This document shows positions 49,508-64,000 of a stretch of 64,000 nucleotides of DNA, in pieces (within the stretch, counting starts at the first letter, position 1; each line of letters opens with the position of its first letter). The stretch is taken from contig CM022673.1 of the NCBI GenBank assembly GCA_012295275.1, positions 18,077,310 through 18,141,309 on the forward strand. The letters are read 5' to 3'. The notes beneath the pieces are model-generated. The model searched no databases. It saw only the letters and a program-made list of their open reading frames with translations, and was not told the origin of the DNA. The position numbers were made by a program, and so were the translations under genes. This stretch comes from Chrysomallon squamiferum (Eukaryota; Mollusca; Gastropoda; Neomphalida; Peltospiridae).

Positions 49508-49913
49508 CTGAGTTAGCTGTAAGAGGAATTTACACTGGGAGAACAAGGTCACACGTCTATGTTTAGCTAGAGGTAACATAATCGGCGTGGATGATGATGA
49601 ATTTGACAAAGCACTACTTCAGCGCCAACTAACGTGTGCACGTCTTGCTTACAGCGAAGTGTTCGGCAAGTTACCTCAGTACACGACGTTTCTGTCTGCC
49701 AAGTGTGGACATGTTGCAGCGTTCTCTGCAAGTACAGGTGTAGCTGAGGTAAATATATTTTGGTTTTTCTTAAACAAAATTTTCACTCTTTTTAAACATC
49801 GTGTTCTCACAGATGTTTGTTGTAAAGAAGTGTTAAATTAATTCAGTAAGTAAATTAAAAAAGAGTAAATAGGTAAGGAGGCAAGCAAATAAGTAGGCAA
49901 GTAAGTAACTAAG

Positions 49914-49952
<39 letters not shown>

Positions 49953-50282
49953 ATAGAAAGCTAAATGGATAAAAGGCATATTAATTAATCCTTAAAAAGA
50001 AAAGATGAAACAAAAACGGTACGAAACTTATAGAAGAAGAACAACAACACTGATTATGATAATAATAACTAAATTAGTGTCAACGTGACTACTGACATGT
50101 ATTACGAAAATATAATTTTGTATATTAAATTACTGTCAGATTTCGTTTGTATTTTGCAGAAATGGGTGAAACTTATCATCTTTGTTTCGCTGATGACTTA
50201 CAAGAGTGAAAGGTTTCATCTGTCTTTAAAGTGAGATTTGGATGTGATTTAATAATATCAAAGAAATACAAAAACTGTTAAA

Positions 50283-53200
50283 ATGGCCGACAAACCAGAG
50301 GAGACGCCTGAAAAACCATCGAAAGATGCCGAAAAACCAGCGGAAGTAGTCGAACAACCAGCGGAAGTAGTCGAAAAACCAGCGGAAGTAGTCGAAAAGC
50401 CAGCGGAAGATGCCGAAAAACCAGCGGAAGTAGTCGAAAAACCATCGGAAGGTGCCGAAAAGCCAGCGGAAGGTGCCGAAAAAGTAGCGGAAGGAGCCGA
50501 TAAGTCAGCGGAAGCAGCCCCAAAACCAACGGAAACACCCGAAGTTACGGAACCAGCCAAAACGGAAGACCAAATCAAAAAGACAGATGAAACGACAGCA
50601 AAAACAACTGAGCCGACAACTGAGGAAAGTAAAATAGAACCAGAAAATGTGAGTCCTGATTCTCACGAAACAGGCTCGGGAGATCAAACAGTTATTCCGA
50701 TCGAAGCCGAAACCGATAAAGAGGGAGAAGCGACGACAGCCGAGACGACAGCAGGGGAGAAATCTGCGACAGAGACAAAACCGGAGACTAAAAAGAAACA
50801 GTTCAAATTTTTCACACCTTACCAGCCGACCACGGAGAAGATAGAAGGACAAAGCGCCTTTAAAAGATGCTACACGAGACGAGCCGTGTGGATAACGATT
50901 CTAGTTTTCTTACTGGCCATTTTCATTCTTATAGCGTGCGCTGTTTTCATCGCCGTCACCAAAGAACCCAAATCAGGCCCCCTAGCGAACACTGAGTGCG
51001 GAAAAGTCGAAGGACTGATTTTTGAAGGAGGAGTAGAATTCAGAGGAATTCCGTACGCGTTGCCTCCTGTAGGAGTTCTGCGGTGGAAGCCTCCTAAGAA
51101 ACCCAGTCACTATGACAAGACGTGCTGGAAAGGAATTTTGAACGCCACAGTGTTTGGTAACTCCTGTTTTCAGAGAAATATATATTTAGACAAGGGTTCT
51201 TCCCCCTTCCTAGGTAGCGAAGACTGTCTTTATCTAAACGTGTGGACGCCTACACAAAATGTCAAGGCGAATCTGCCCGTGGCTGTCTTCGTTCATGGCG
51301 GCTTTCTAGCCAACTTTAATGGAAACTGGCCACGGTACAGACCCAACATCAAACTGGCGTCGTCGTCAGGGATGGTGTTTGTCAGCATGAACTACCGACT
51401 GCACGCTTTCGGCTTCATGGCGCTCGACATTCTGTCCAAACAGTCGCCTCATGGGGTGTCAGGAAACTACGGCTTCATGGACATCATCATGGCTTTGCAG
51501 TGGGTGAAGAGAAACATTCACAACTTTGGAGGTGATCCTAGTCAGGTATAAGCATTGTCGTAATCAACTTCTCAAATCAGAGGAATTACATTTGAATGAA
51601 TGTTTAACGATATTGCAATGTGTTTTAATTTATAAGTATCAGGCATAGGTTCGTTATATTATTTTTCACTCAGTAGCCATGATTATAGAGGATGGTACAT
51701 TTATCAATAATTCTTCCCAGAGACAAGAACGCGCATACCATTGTTTTTAGTACTCAGGCTGTGTTGTTAAATACAGTGCTGTAAACATGAGTAACATTAT
51801 ATCGGGATTATATCTGACAAATCAGAATCATTATGGTATAGCAATTATTATTATGATACCACTACTACAAATACAACTATTACTACTACTACTACTACTA
51901 GTTCTTCTACAACAACAACTATTACTACTAGCACTTGTGCTTCTGCTATTAGTACTAGTACATTGTTACTACTACTGTTCCCACTATTACTTTTACTACT
52001 ACTGCTACTACTTTACCACTACTGCTACTACTATTACTACTACCACTACTACTACTAATTTAACTACTACTACTATTGCTACAATTACTCCTGCTTCTTC
52101 TACTACTACTTTACCAGTACTACTACTACTAGAACTACTACTACTACTACCACTACTACTACTGCTACAGCTACAATTACTCCTGCTGCTTCTACTACTA
52201 TTACATTTACTCCTAATACTACTACCGCCGCTAGTACTACTGCTGCTGCTGTTATTTTACCATTGCTAGTATTACTAGTACTTCTATGATTACTCCTGCT
52301 GCTACTGCTACTACTACTATAGTTATTATTATAATGACGCTTATAGTATCAGTATGTGTAGTATTGTTAGAAGTAGTTGTAGTATAAGTAGAAACAGTAA
52401 TAAGTTTATATATCAACGACAACGTCTTAATGTCAGAAATTTAATTAGGTAACCAATGACGATCTGTTTATAAAATAAATAAATAAATAAATAAATAATA
52501 AAATCTTTTTGTTGTATTTTTCTTTTTCAGGTATCTCTATTTGGTCAGAGTTCCGGCGGAACTGCAGTAATGGCTTTGATGACGTCACCGCTTTCCGCAG
52601 GACTTTTCCACAGAGCCTGGATATCGAGCGGCTCGGCTTTTTACGAAACACCACTGACTCAGGCTTCTAAAGACAATCTCATCTTTCTCAAGCGAACCGG
52701 CTGCACCGATATTAAATGTCTGTACAGACTGAGTCCCGAGAACATCACCAACGCTGTACCGTGGGACGAGTTTCCTGATTGGACAATGTTAGCTACTTTG
52801 GACTTGCCAGAGAAAAACGAGAGTTTTGGTGCTATCTGCGTGGTGGATGGTAAGTTGGCCCGTTTTAATGTTTTTCATTTTGATGGATACAAGTAAATTA
52901 AGATGTATTTTAAGTCACTTACTAAATTCACTCAGGTTAAATGTACTAAACATGATGTAACCGGATATTTTCTGCAGGTTACGTAATTCCAAAGCCACCG
53001 TTAGAAGCGCTCTCCAGAGGCGAAGCAATGAAAATACCTCTTCTTATTGGTAAGTCTGGCTTATTTTTGTTCTTTTTTAATTATAATTGTTTTAAATTTG
53101 GACAAGGAAGATGCAGAAGATACTATAAATATGCTAAATATCTTGAAAAGGACTCGTAAACATACAAAGATTTTTTGCAATAAAATATTAAAATAAATAT

Positions 53201-53813
53201 TTGTATTTTAGGCAGCACAGCCGAGGAGACAGATTTCTTTCCTAGCCCTGACTCGGTGCGGATGTGGACGTGGGTGAACTACACCCAGCATGTAACTGAG
53301 AAACTGGACACTTTCAGCGGAAACATTTCCGAGAAAACTCTAGAAATGTACCCACCTTCTAACTACTCGTCTGTTGAATGTGTCTATACGTCTCTAGTAT
53401 CTAACATTAGAGTTAACTGCCCTTTACAGGAAATTGCGTATGGTGCTGCAAACAGTATCCCAGTGTACTCGTACGTTGTGACGTATAGAGCGTCTCAGCC
53501 AATCATATTCGATGGATATAAACACCCCAGTGTCTGTTCTGGTCACTGCTTGGATATACTCGGTCTGTTTGGAGTTTTGGACAAATTCATCGACATCCCA
53601 ACTGAGGACGACGTCTCCTTCGGCAATATCGTAGCTGAGGAGTTTATTCACTTTCTCAAATATGGTAAACCGAAATCTACTTCCTGGCAGAAGTTCCCGC
53701 TCAAAACTGCACTTCTAGATAAAAGAATAAAGTACATCGAAGGAGCTTACAAATCGGAGGAGTGCGCCTTTTGGAGGAGACATGGATTCTTCAGATACAG
53801 CTGGATAAACTAA
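50283..53813 (+). CDS. Neurotactin-like transmembrane protein with cholinesterase-like domain, copy 2
   Basis: Coding exons 50283-51545, 52531-52849, 52978-53049, 53212-53813. Each exon has exactly the length of its copy 1 partner, giving 751 residues plus stop. Same layout: heptad-rich acidic tail, membrane span about 201-226, carboxylesterase domain with S428, E557 and H663 intact. Differences cluster in the heptads (number 1 EKPSKDA, 3 EQPAEVV, 4 EKPAEVV, 5 EKPAEDA) and near the active-site gorge end (SPDSVRMW versus IPESVRTW; YKHPSVCSGHCLD versus YNYPSVCSGHLLD). The extra Cys next to H663 is notable. Its upstream ORF at 50162 is 15 codons, versus 10 in copy 1, because of a one-base deletion. 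A canonical AATAAA occurs at 53914-53919, where copy 1 has ATTAAA. Confidence 0.92.
51842..52335. repeat. ACT/GCT-rich trinucleotide array in a copy 2 intron
   Basis: About 490 bases of ACT units with TTACT, GCT and CCT variants inside the first coding intron of copy 2. Copy 1 has only a short AGC/AGT run (43868-43905) at this site. A Leu-rich open frame through it is an artefact. Confidence 0.92.
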
Positions 53814-54962
53814 TCTGGTGTCTATGAAGTGATTTCAGATCTATCGTCAACCGCTGCACGTTTTGATGTTCACTTACAGGCATAATAGGAATGATTTTTA
53901 AAATAATCTCGTTAATAAAACTTAGCTGATTTCTCAACCACTCTTAAATAATTTAAATTTGGTTAATTCCGTACATTCTTTTTTTTTTTTTTTTTTTTCG
54001 GAAACGCTATCTTTTCGTTATTTCTTAATATTCGTATAGCTATAATTTTTACTTATTATTATTATTGTAATTATTATAATTATTGTTATTATTATTACTA
54101 TTATTATTGTTATTATTATTGTTGTTGTTGTTACTATTATTATTTAAAAATAATATTTTAGCGTGAGCTAATAAAACTAACGTGAGGGCTGAATAGTTAG
54201 AACGGGAGATAAAAATTATTGGCAAACAAGAATTAGAAGTAGCACTGGTAGTAGTTGAAGTAGTAACTGTAGTTATATTAGCAGCGGAAGATACAGTATC
54301 GCAGCAATAATAAAAACAGTACTAGTAACAGAAGTAGCAGTCGTAATAGTAACTGTAACCGAACTAGTAAATGTGTTGTTTAGTAATTATAGAAATTGTA
54401 GTAGAAATAGTAGATTTTGGGGTTTATTAACAATAAAATAATAATATAAAGTAAAATAAAAAACAAACAAACAAACAAAGAAACAAGCAAGCAAGCAAAT
54501 AAATATACATAGAAAAGTTAAATTTTGTTTTTCATTTCAAGTGATTATTTCTAAAACGAGAGATAAAGTTTCAACAGTAAACCGAAGAAATATTAAATAT
54601 GAAAAATGTCGATGATGGAAATATTAAAACATTTCTATTGGAATCATACAAAAGCTATTTAGACTATTTTCACGTATTGGAATATAGGTATCACCAATAT
54701 TATTTCACAGTCTTGTATTTTGTATATTGTACATACGTGTATTTTATATACTTTATTATTTTTACTTTTATAACTTTAACTCTGAAAGGACTAAGAAATC
54801 AGTTTGTAAAACAACCAACGTAAATAAAAACATATTATTGCTCAAATTTAATATATACAATGTTTTGATGCGAAGTAACGCTTATATATCGTTTTCAGCG
54901 TTTGATGTGTGAAAGTTAGGTTGAAATAATTATGTAATTCCCTTATAACATTTTTGGCTAAA

Positions 54963-55471
54963 AAAAATTGTTATTATTTAACCAGTGTTTTCTCCATTCG
55001 TTTTATATTTATGATAATGGTTAAACCAGTAGAAACTCGAGAAGTTACAGCCGTTTTAGACTTTTACGTTTGTTGGATTCATATCTTTTCTATTTTAATT
55101 AGAAAGTATATGTGATTATGTCGGTACTATGTTCAGTGATGGTACAATTATAACGGATAGTTTCTTGTATGTGATATAAAGAAATAAAATTATTTCTTTT
55201 TAATTCATTATTTTTTTTTATTATGTATTCAAATAAACATTCACAGTTATATACAAAATAACATAGAACTGTAAAAAAAAAACGTTTTTAAAATTTGAAT
55301 ATTTTAAATATAAACATCTCAAAATAAATAAAAACATATGTAAATAATAACAAGATTCCATACTGAATCCCCCAAATGCTAAAGGACCGGAAACCGGAAG
55401 TTATTCCTGAGTCACCAACATGCTCATTGCATTGCTTCTGTTTTTCTCATTTCTGCTGAGACGTGATTTTA
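54963..55471. other. Spacer downstream of the duplication and the GPCR 3' end
   Basis: AT-rich. The last part (about 55,370-55,471) is the likely 3' untranslated region of the minus-strand GPCR. No gene seen. Confidence 0.5.
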
Positions 55472-57683
55472 CTACACCACAGAAGACGTCTGCACGTATA
55501 AACATCTTTTGTTTTTCAACGCTTTGTTTCTCAGCAGCCTGTTTATCCCTTTCCGAATGTCGCTCCTCATCAAGGCGTACACGAGAGGGTTGACGGCGGA
55601 GCTGACCGCTGGGCAGTGGTGGGCAATGACCCCCAGGGCGGGGTAAGCCGCGAGGCGGAGGTTCTCGTCTACCCGCGCGATCAGGTTAAAGTAGACAATA
55701 GGAGGGATCCACATCAGCAGATAGGTGCCCAAGATGATGCCACACGTTTTAAGCGCCTTCATCTCTATAATGTGCGTCAGCCTTCGTTTGTCTGAAACAC
55801 AGAAAATATCGAGATTTTGTTCTAACTGGAAACCGTACATAATTTTGAAAATGTATATACATCTATTTGTATATGTATGGAAGTCTAAATTTGGAGTATA
55901 TTAATACTAAAATAAAATAAAATAAAATAAAATAAAATAAAATAAATAAATAAATAATAATATAAATAATAATAATAATAATAATAATGATGATGATGAT
56001 GATAAAGTTTGATGATGTGATAATACACATTGTACATAAATGTATAATTTCTTTTCACATACTCGTACACACATACATGTATCTATGAATATATTATAAA
56101 TACGTCCTGTTGAAAGACTTTATCGGACACATTCTGTTTTATGCATTTTAAATAGTTTTGTTATCTTCCGCGTTAAAGTTTTTTCAGATATTTGGATTCT
56201 CTTTCATTTTAAAATCTATTTCGAGGATGTTTTAACATTAAACCAACAAATAAATTGAAAGAGTGAACGAGCAAAAGAGGATGAAAGAGAAAAAATGTAT
56301 ACGCTCATATGTACATTAATGTAAAATACACACACACACACACACACACACAGACACAAACACCCACAAACACCCACAAACACACACAAACACACACACA
56401 AACACACACAAACACACACACAAACACAAACACACACACACACAAACACACACAAACACACACACACACACAAACACACACACAAACACACACACAAACA
56501 CACACAAACACACACACACACACACACACAAACACACACAAACACACAAAAACACCCACAAACACACACAAACACATACACGCACAAACACGCACAAACA
56601 CACACAAACACACAAACAAACACACACACAAACACACACACAAACACACACACAAACACACAAACACACAAACACACACAAACACACACAAACACACAAA
56701 CACAACACACACACACACACATTTAATATATAATATTATAGCAGCAGAGACAGAAACTGAGAGAGAGAGAGAGAGAAAGAAAGGGACAGAGACCGACAGT
56801 GAGATGGGGAGAGACAAAGAGATATAGGGAGGTAGAGAGAGACAGAGAAAGAGGCAGAGAGAGAAAGAAAGACAGAGAGATAGAAAGACAGAGATAGAGA
56901 CACAGAGACAGAGAGAAAGAGAGAACCAAAGAAAGTTAGAGTGAGAGAGGAGGAGAGAGGTATATTTTGTATAAGGCTGAAAAAAAAATGTACTGTCACA
57001 TGAATTAAAAATAGCTAAATTTCTGTTACTGAATCGATTAACATTGCCAAGTTCATAGAAACTATACAAGACTTTTTACCTTTGACTCTCTGCACGCCTG
57101 ATGCTATTGTTTTAGCGATTTCCACGTTTTTCGTGTAACGAAATGCCTTTCTAAACATGAATCCGTATAAGGTAACCATTTCCACGAAGACAATCATTCT
57201 GAAGACCGTCATAATGTGAACTCCTGTAGTTTTTGTGAACAGTTCTCTGTAACAACAACCAGGCGTTGTTTGAAAAACTGCGTAATGTATAGCTCCAAAG
57301 GCTAAAAACATGACACTAAGAATCCCTATTACCCACAAAGCCATTCGAATGGTTGCATATTTCCGGTAAATTAGAGGTCGCTGTATAGCAACAAATCTGT
57401 CAAAGGTGATGGCCTCCACCGTGGCACACCCAAGACACCACCCTGAGTGATGCAGACACAGAACGAGGCTGCAGACGGGTTTGGAAACGCCGGGGAAGAA
57501 ATCGGCGACGATGAAGCTTGTAATCACCGTCGACGAAACAAACATGTCTGCCACGCAGAGGAATGCGACCAGCGTGTTTGACGGCGTCTTCAGCCGCTTC
57601 ACTCTCACTATTGCCATGACGACCAGAAGATTTCCAACAAAACTGACGACGCCGATCACCGAGCCCGACACTGTAAACCACAT
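55472..57683 (-). CDS. Class A (rhodopsin-like) G-protein-coupled receptor, two exons
   Basis: Exons 57080-57683 and 55472-55791 join in phase (604 + 320 nt) into 307 residues plus stop. Class A landmarks: TM1 with G17-N18, TM2 LCVADMF (D46), extracellular C71, TM3 ending D95-R96-F97 (a DRY variant), Cys 143-144 in the second extracellular loop, TM6 MWIPP (228-232), TM7 N269-P270-L-V-Y273, and a short Arg/Lys-rich tail with possible palmitoylation C298. The N-terminus is almost absent: the ATG falls at the start of TM1, and an in-frame TAA lies a few codons upstream. No glycosylated N-terminal region is therefore visible, unless an upstream exon exists. The ligand class cannot be inferred; amine/peptide-like orphan receptors are possible. 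The intron (1.3 kb) holds long CA and GA arrays. Confidence 0.88.
55910..56005. repeat. AAAT/AAT/GAT microsatellite in the GPCR intron
   Basis: AAAAT and AAAT units, then AAT and GAT units. Confidence 0.88.
56327..56960. repeat. CA/CAAACA array followed by GA-rich tract
   Basis: About 395 bases of CA units punctuated every 8-14 bases by CAAA, then after a short unique spacer about 200 bases of GA/GACA units. All long Cys/Val or Thr/His frames here are artefacts. It lies in the GPCR intron. Confidence 0.93.
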
Positions 57684-59010
57684 TACGACAACCTTATTTT
57701 ATAGGAAATCATTTAATTACACTACCATTATCCCGCAACATGATGTTTACATCATAATAGCATCATTGAAGAAAAATCACGTTTCCACTCGCAAAGTTTT
57801 ATCAAAATCAGTCACGTAGACCTTGATAAACATTGAAGAAATTTTTGTGAAAACATAATTATTACATAAGTCGGGAACATTATCGTTACAGAACTAAAAC
57901 GGCCATGTTAGAATGATGAACTGTTGCCGTGACATATGATACGCAGGTTTGAGGCTTACAGTTTTACAGATTATGTTTGAAAGATACCAGTGGTCTTGTC
58001 TGTGTTTTGAAAACTCTGAACTTGTGTTCGTTACTCACAAAGCGATATCACTTCAGCCCGCTGCTCGGGTATCTACAAATTGAAGACTCGCTAATTCTCT
58101 TTTATTTTCACAGACAACGAGCCACATTAATTTCTCGTTGACGTCGTTCATTAGCAGCAATACCTGAGCTACAGACTTCGTATTACTCGTGTTAACGCAG
58201 CAATACGGTGAAAGGTTAAGTGAGTAGACGTTTGTATAATACAACCAATACTCTTCCGGTAACGTTAATGAATTAATGTTTTATAGCTGCTGTGCGTAAA
58301 CAAAGCTGCCCATTAACAGAACGGTTTGTTATTAACATTACTGCGCACGTGAGTTTGAAAATGGAAAACAACAAAACAGACTAGAATCTTGCCTTAAATT
58401 ATGGTTTTGTTCTCCTGGTCACTTGATAAGTAAACTAAAAAAACTTAATGTTTATTTTGAAAAGTACAAGTTATACTAACTTATTATTATTGTCTCTACT
58501 AATATAAACTCTACATGGTAGTTCGCTTACTAATTTTTTTCTTTGTTAGATATTGGCTACACTGTGTTACAAACGTTAGTACACTAAACTGCCCAGAAGA
58601 ATGTCTGATGAAATGTATCATTTGCATGATGCAACAGAATAATTCAGTTATCAACTTTATGGAAAATCATTAGCAATAATACTTAAATTACCTTATATCT
58701 GTGAAATTATCTTATAATTAAACAAATGAGATATTCCAACAACAGTATTTAAACATGCTGATACACTTTTGTTTATAAAATTGTACAGCTAATATTGAAA
58801 AAGGAAGATACACTATTTTTATTGAAGATCTCGAAGAAAAAGAGATCTTCGAAAGGTAGGCACCGCGATCGAATCCTGATAGTGGCTTCAATCAATGATA
58901 AATGAAAACAAGAAAAAGTGCAAATTTGAATTATACTGTGCTAACAGATAATGTTGTGGGTATATATATTATATATATTCCTTTTTCAATATATATATAT
59001 ATATCGATAT

Positions 59011-59043
<33 letters not shown>

Positions 59044-59288
59044 AATACATATATGTATAAATATATTTATATATGTATATATATACACAGAATTTTAAAA
59101 GGGTAAACAGATAAATATCAATAAATCAATAAATCAGTAAATCAATAAAGAAATAAAGAAAAATATATCAGAAACAGAAAACCTTTAGAGTGGTTAAAGT
59201 GTCTGTAGTCTGAGTGTATGTAATCAGTTTTATTTAAACAAGTGTTCTAATGTTACTGCTTTGTGGAATGAATGAATGGATGTTTATT

Positions 59289-59338
<50 letters not shown>

Positions 59339-59566
59339 ATAATAATAATAATAATAATAACAGCAATAACAACTTCAACACAACTAAAAAACCCAATAAT
59401 AACAACTATAGACAAACAGCAGTACAAACTCGTTTTATTTCACTAGATGTTGTTTTTCTCTGGTTTCTTGTTCTTTTAAATACATTTTGCACTTAATCAG
59501 TTTTGATTTTGTAACGTTGTGTGTTGGTTTCTGGGTATCTATGCAGTTTGGTGGGAATGTTCAGTA
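57684..59566. other. Intergenic between the GPCR promoter side and the protease 3' end
   Basis: Just upstream of the GPCR start (minus strand) is CCTATAAAATAAGG, a TATA-like sequence only about 20 bases before the ATG. Further on are a 9-bp hairpin GAAGATCTC...GAGATCTTC (58823-58849), TA-rich sequence (58955-59090) and ACT/AAT units (59288-59360). No gene seen. Confidence 0.55.
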
Positions 59567-62934
<3,368 letters not shown>

Positions 62935-63155
62935 CTGTAGTGATACGACATCGACAACAACATAAGTTAGAAGAAATATTATTACATTATCAACTAAAAC
63001 CTCACTGACAGTAGCAACATGATGATAATAATGGTAATAACAGTAATAATAAAAATAACATACTAATTAATTATCTTTATTACATACCGATATTTCATAT
63101 TTGTCTGAATAGAAATAAATAATGAAAACAAAAAAATCTGCTTTCAGTGAACTAT

Positions 63156-63226
<71 letters not shown>

Positions 63227-64000
63227 TAATTACATTCAAGAAAATTAATATATAACCCATTCTGAGGTCGGAATAAATGCATAACTGTTTTTATTATTAT
63301 TATTATTTTTTATCCTCTTTGTATCGCTATTTACAGCCTTTCTATATTAGGTGAGGACATATTTGCTTAAAACTCAAGCAGTATAGATTTTTTTACCATT
63401 AAAATTCTAGCGTAATCAAAAACAGTCGAAAGTAAATGTTTAATTTCGTGGGCAGGAAGTAACCATGATTACATATACAGTGTATATACAAGGACGAAAT
63501 GGTCAATAATTTAGCACACTGAGTTCATAAATCGTTATTAAATATAAAATTCTTTTAAGAAACTTGAATAAACTAAAACAAAACGAGAAGAGGTTTATGA
63601 CCAAAAAAATAGTTTGTAACTAAATATCATATGATAGATGATTATTAACAGAGCTAAGAAAATGTATTTATTTATTTTATTTTTCTTATTTATTTCTTAT
63701 TAATGATATTACTGCTGCTGTTTTTTTGTTGTTTTTGGGGTTGTTGTTGTTGTTGTTGTTGTTGTTCTTCTTCTTCTTCTTATTATTATTATTAAATATC
63801 TATCCTGTAATTGCACGTTATTTCCACATCCAAATACTCAGTTGTATTTTTCTGTTAGATAACCTGGCATTCGCGTGACTGTACACGTTGTTTTCAAGGG
63901 TCATCTGCCCTGTAGTGTACTATCAGCTCAGTTCCCATTGTGAAGGGTAAAAGTCAAAGTGTATCTGGTGTCAGTTAAAATTGTTTACACTTAGTATCTC
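62935..64000. other. Right-edge region; 5' part of the protease gene expected
   Basis: AAT microsatellite at 63163-63225, GTT/CTT units at 63730-63795, otherwise AT-rich unique DNA. I searched the minus strand for a signal-peptide exon ending in a donor and found no convincing candidate. Confidence 0.5.

Larger units (their letters stand above)
49072..54962 (+). repeat. Tandem duplication unit 2 (esterase-like gene and flanks)
   Basis: Counterpart of 41180-46866. The largest length difference is in the intron after the first coding exon: 345 bases in copy 1, 985 in copy 2, where an ACT-rich array has expanded. The unit ends at ATAACATTTTTGGCTAAAA. Confidence 0.93.

Noticed and set aside
56216-57069. 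Cys/Val- and Thr/His-rich frames of 130-250 codons around the CA array
   Set aside because: Artefacts of CA/CAAACA simple sequence inside the GPCR intron.
58823-58849. 9-bp hairpin GAAGATCTC...GAGATCTTC as a possible terminator or regulatory RNA
   Set aside because: Isolated short inverted repeat in AT-rich DNA. Such stems are expected by chance, and this is not a bacterial genome.
63067-63120. Candidate 17-base mini-exon (TTCAG, ACAAATATGAAATATCG, GTATGT) for the missing protease propeptide
   Set aside because: Splice-like ends exist, but it is too short, its fit to the propeptide is weak and there is no upstream partner exon.

Overview
The window reads as nuclear DNA of an invertebrate animal. 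The genes are split by short introns with GT-AG boundaries, the DNA between them is AT-rich and crowded with microsatellites and minisatellites, and there is a decayed Penelope-like element. The gene content fits a spiralian (mollusc-like) genome, but I cannot fix the phylum from sequence alone. No bacterial operons, CRISPR arrays, rRNA or convincing tRNA genes were seen. LAYOUT. 0.98-11.35 kb, minus strand: a complete 11-exon ammonium transporter (AMT/MEP/Amt family), 509 codons plus stop, with the family signature and both pore histidines. 6.7-11.6 kb and 11.8-17.9 kb are two copies of one segmental duplication. The second copy holds only exons 1, 2 and 4 of the transporter, frameshifted and without exon 3, so it is a pseudogene fragment that still keeps a TATA-type core promoter. 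17.9-27.9 kb: gene-poor, dominated by arrays, including a 2.15-kb GT-rich minisatellite whose three forward frames are all open by composition. 27.9-28.6 kb, plus strand: a small two-exon gene I do not recognise, with an apparent one-base frameshift in a G run. 32.2-34.0 kb, minus strand: a 594-residue single-exon C2H2 zinc-finger protein whose C-terminal finger pair resembles the Ikaros/Hunchback dimerisation fingers. 34-41 kb: no gene found; contains a 70-bp hairpin-forming minisatellite and RFX X-box-like sites. 41.2-46.9 kb and 49.1-55.0 kb, plus strand: a tandem duplication of a 751-residue type II membrane protein with an acidic heptad-repeat tail and an extracellular cholinesterase-like (type B carboxylesterase) domain that keeps a complete catalytic triad. 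The degenerate Penelope-like element lies between the copies, at the duplication breakpoint. 55.5-57.7 kb, minus strand: a two-exon class A GPCR. 59.6-62.9 kb, minus strand: six exons of a cathepsin L-like cysteine protease; its first exon (signal peptide and start of the propeptide) was not found and may lie past the right edge. HOW THE GENES RELATE. They do not form an obvious pathway. Transport, cell-surface, signalling and protease genes simply neighbour each other. The main biological interest is recent local duplication (transporter, esterase-like adhesion protein), its breakpoints, and several repeat families.
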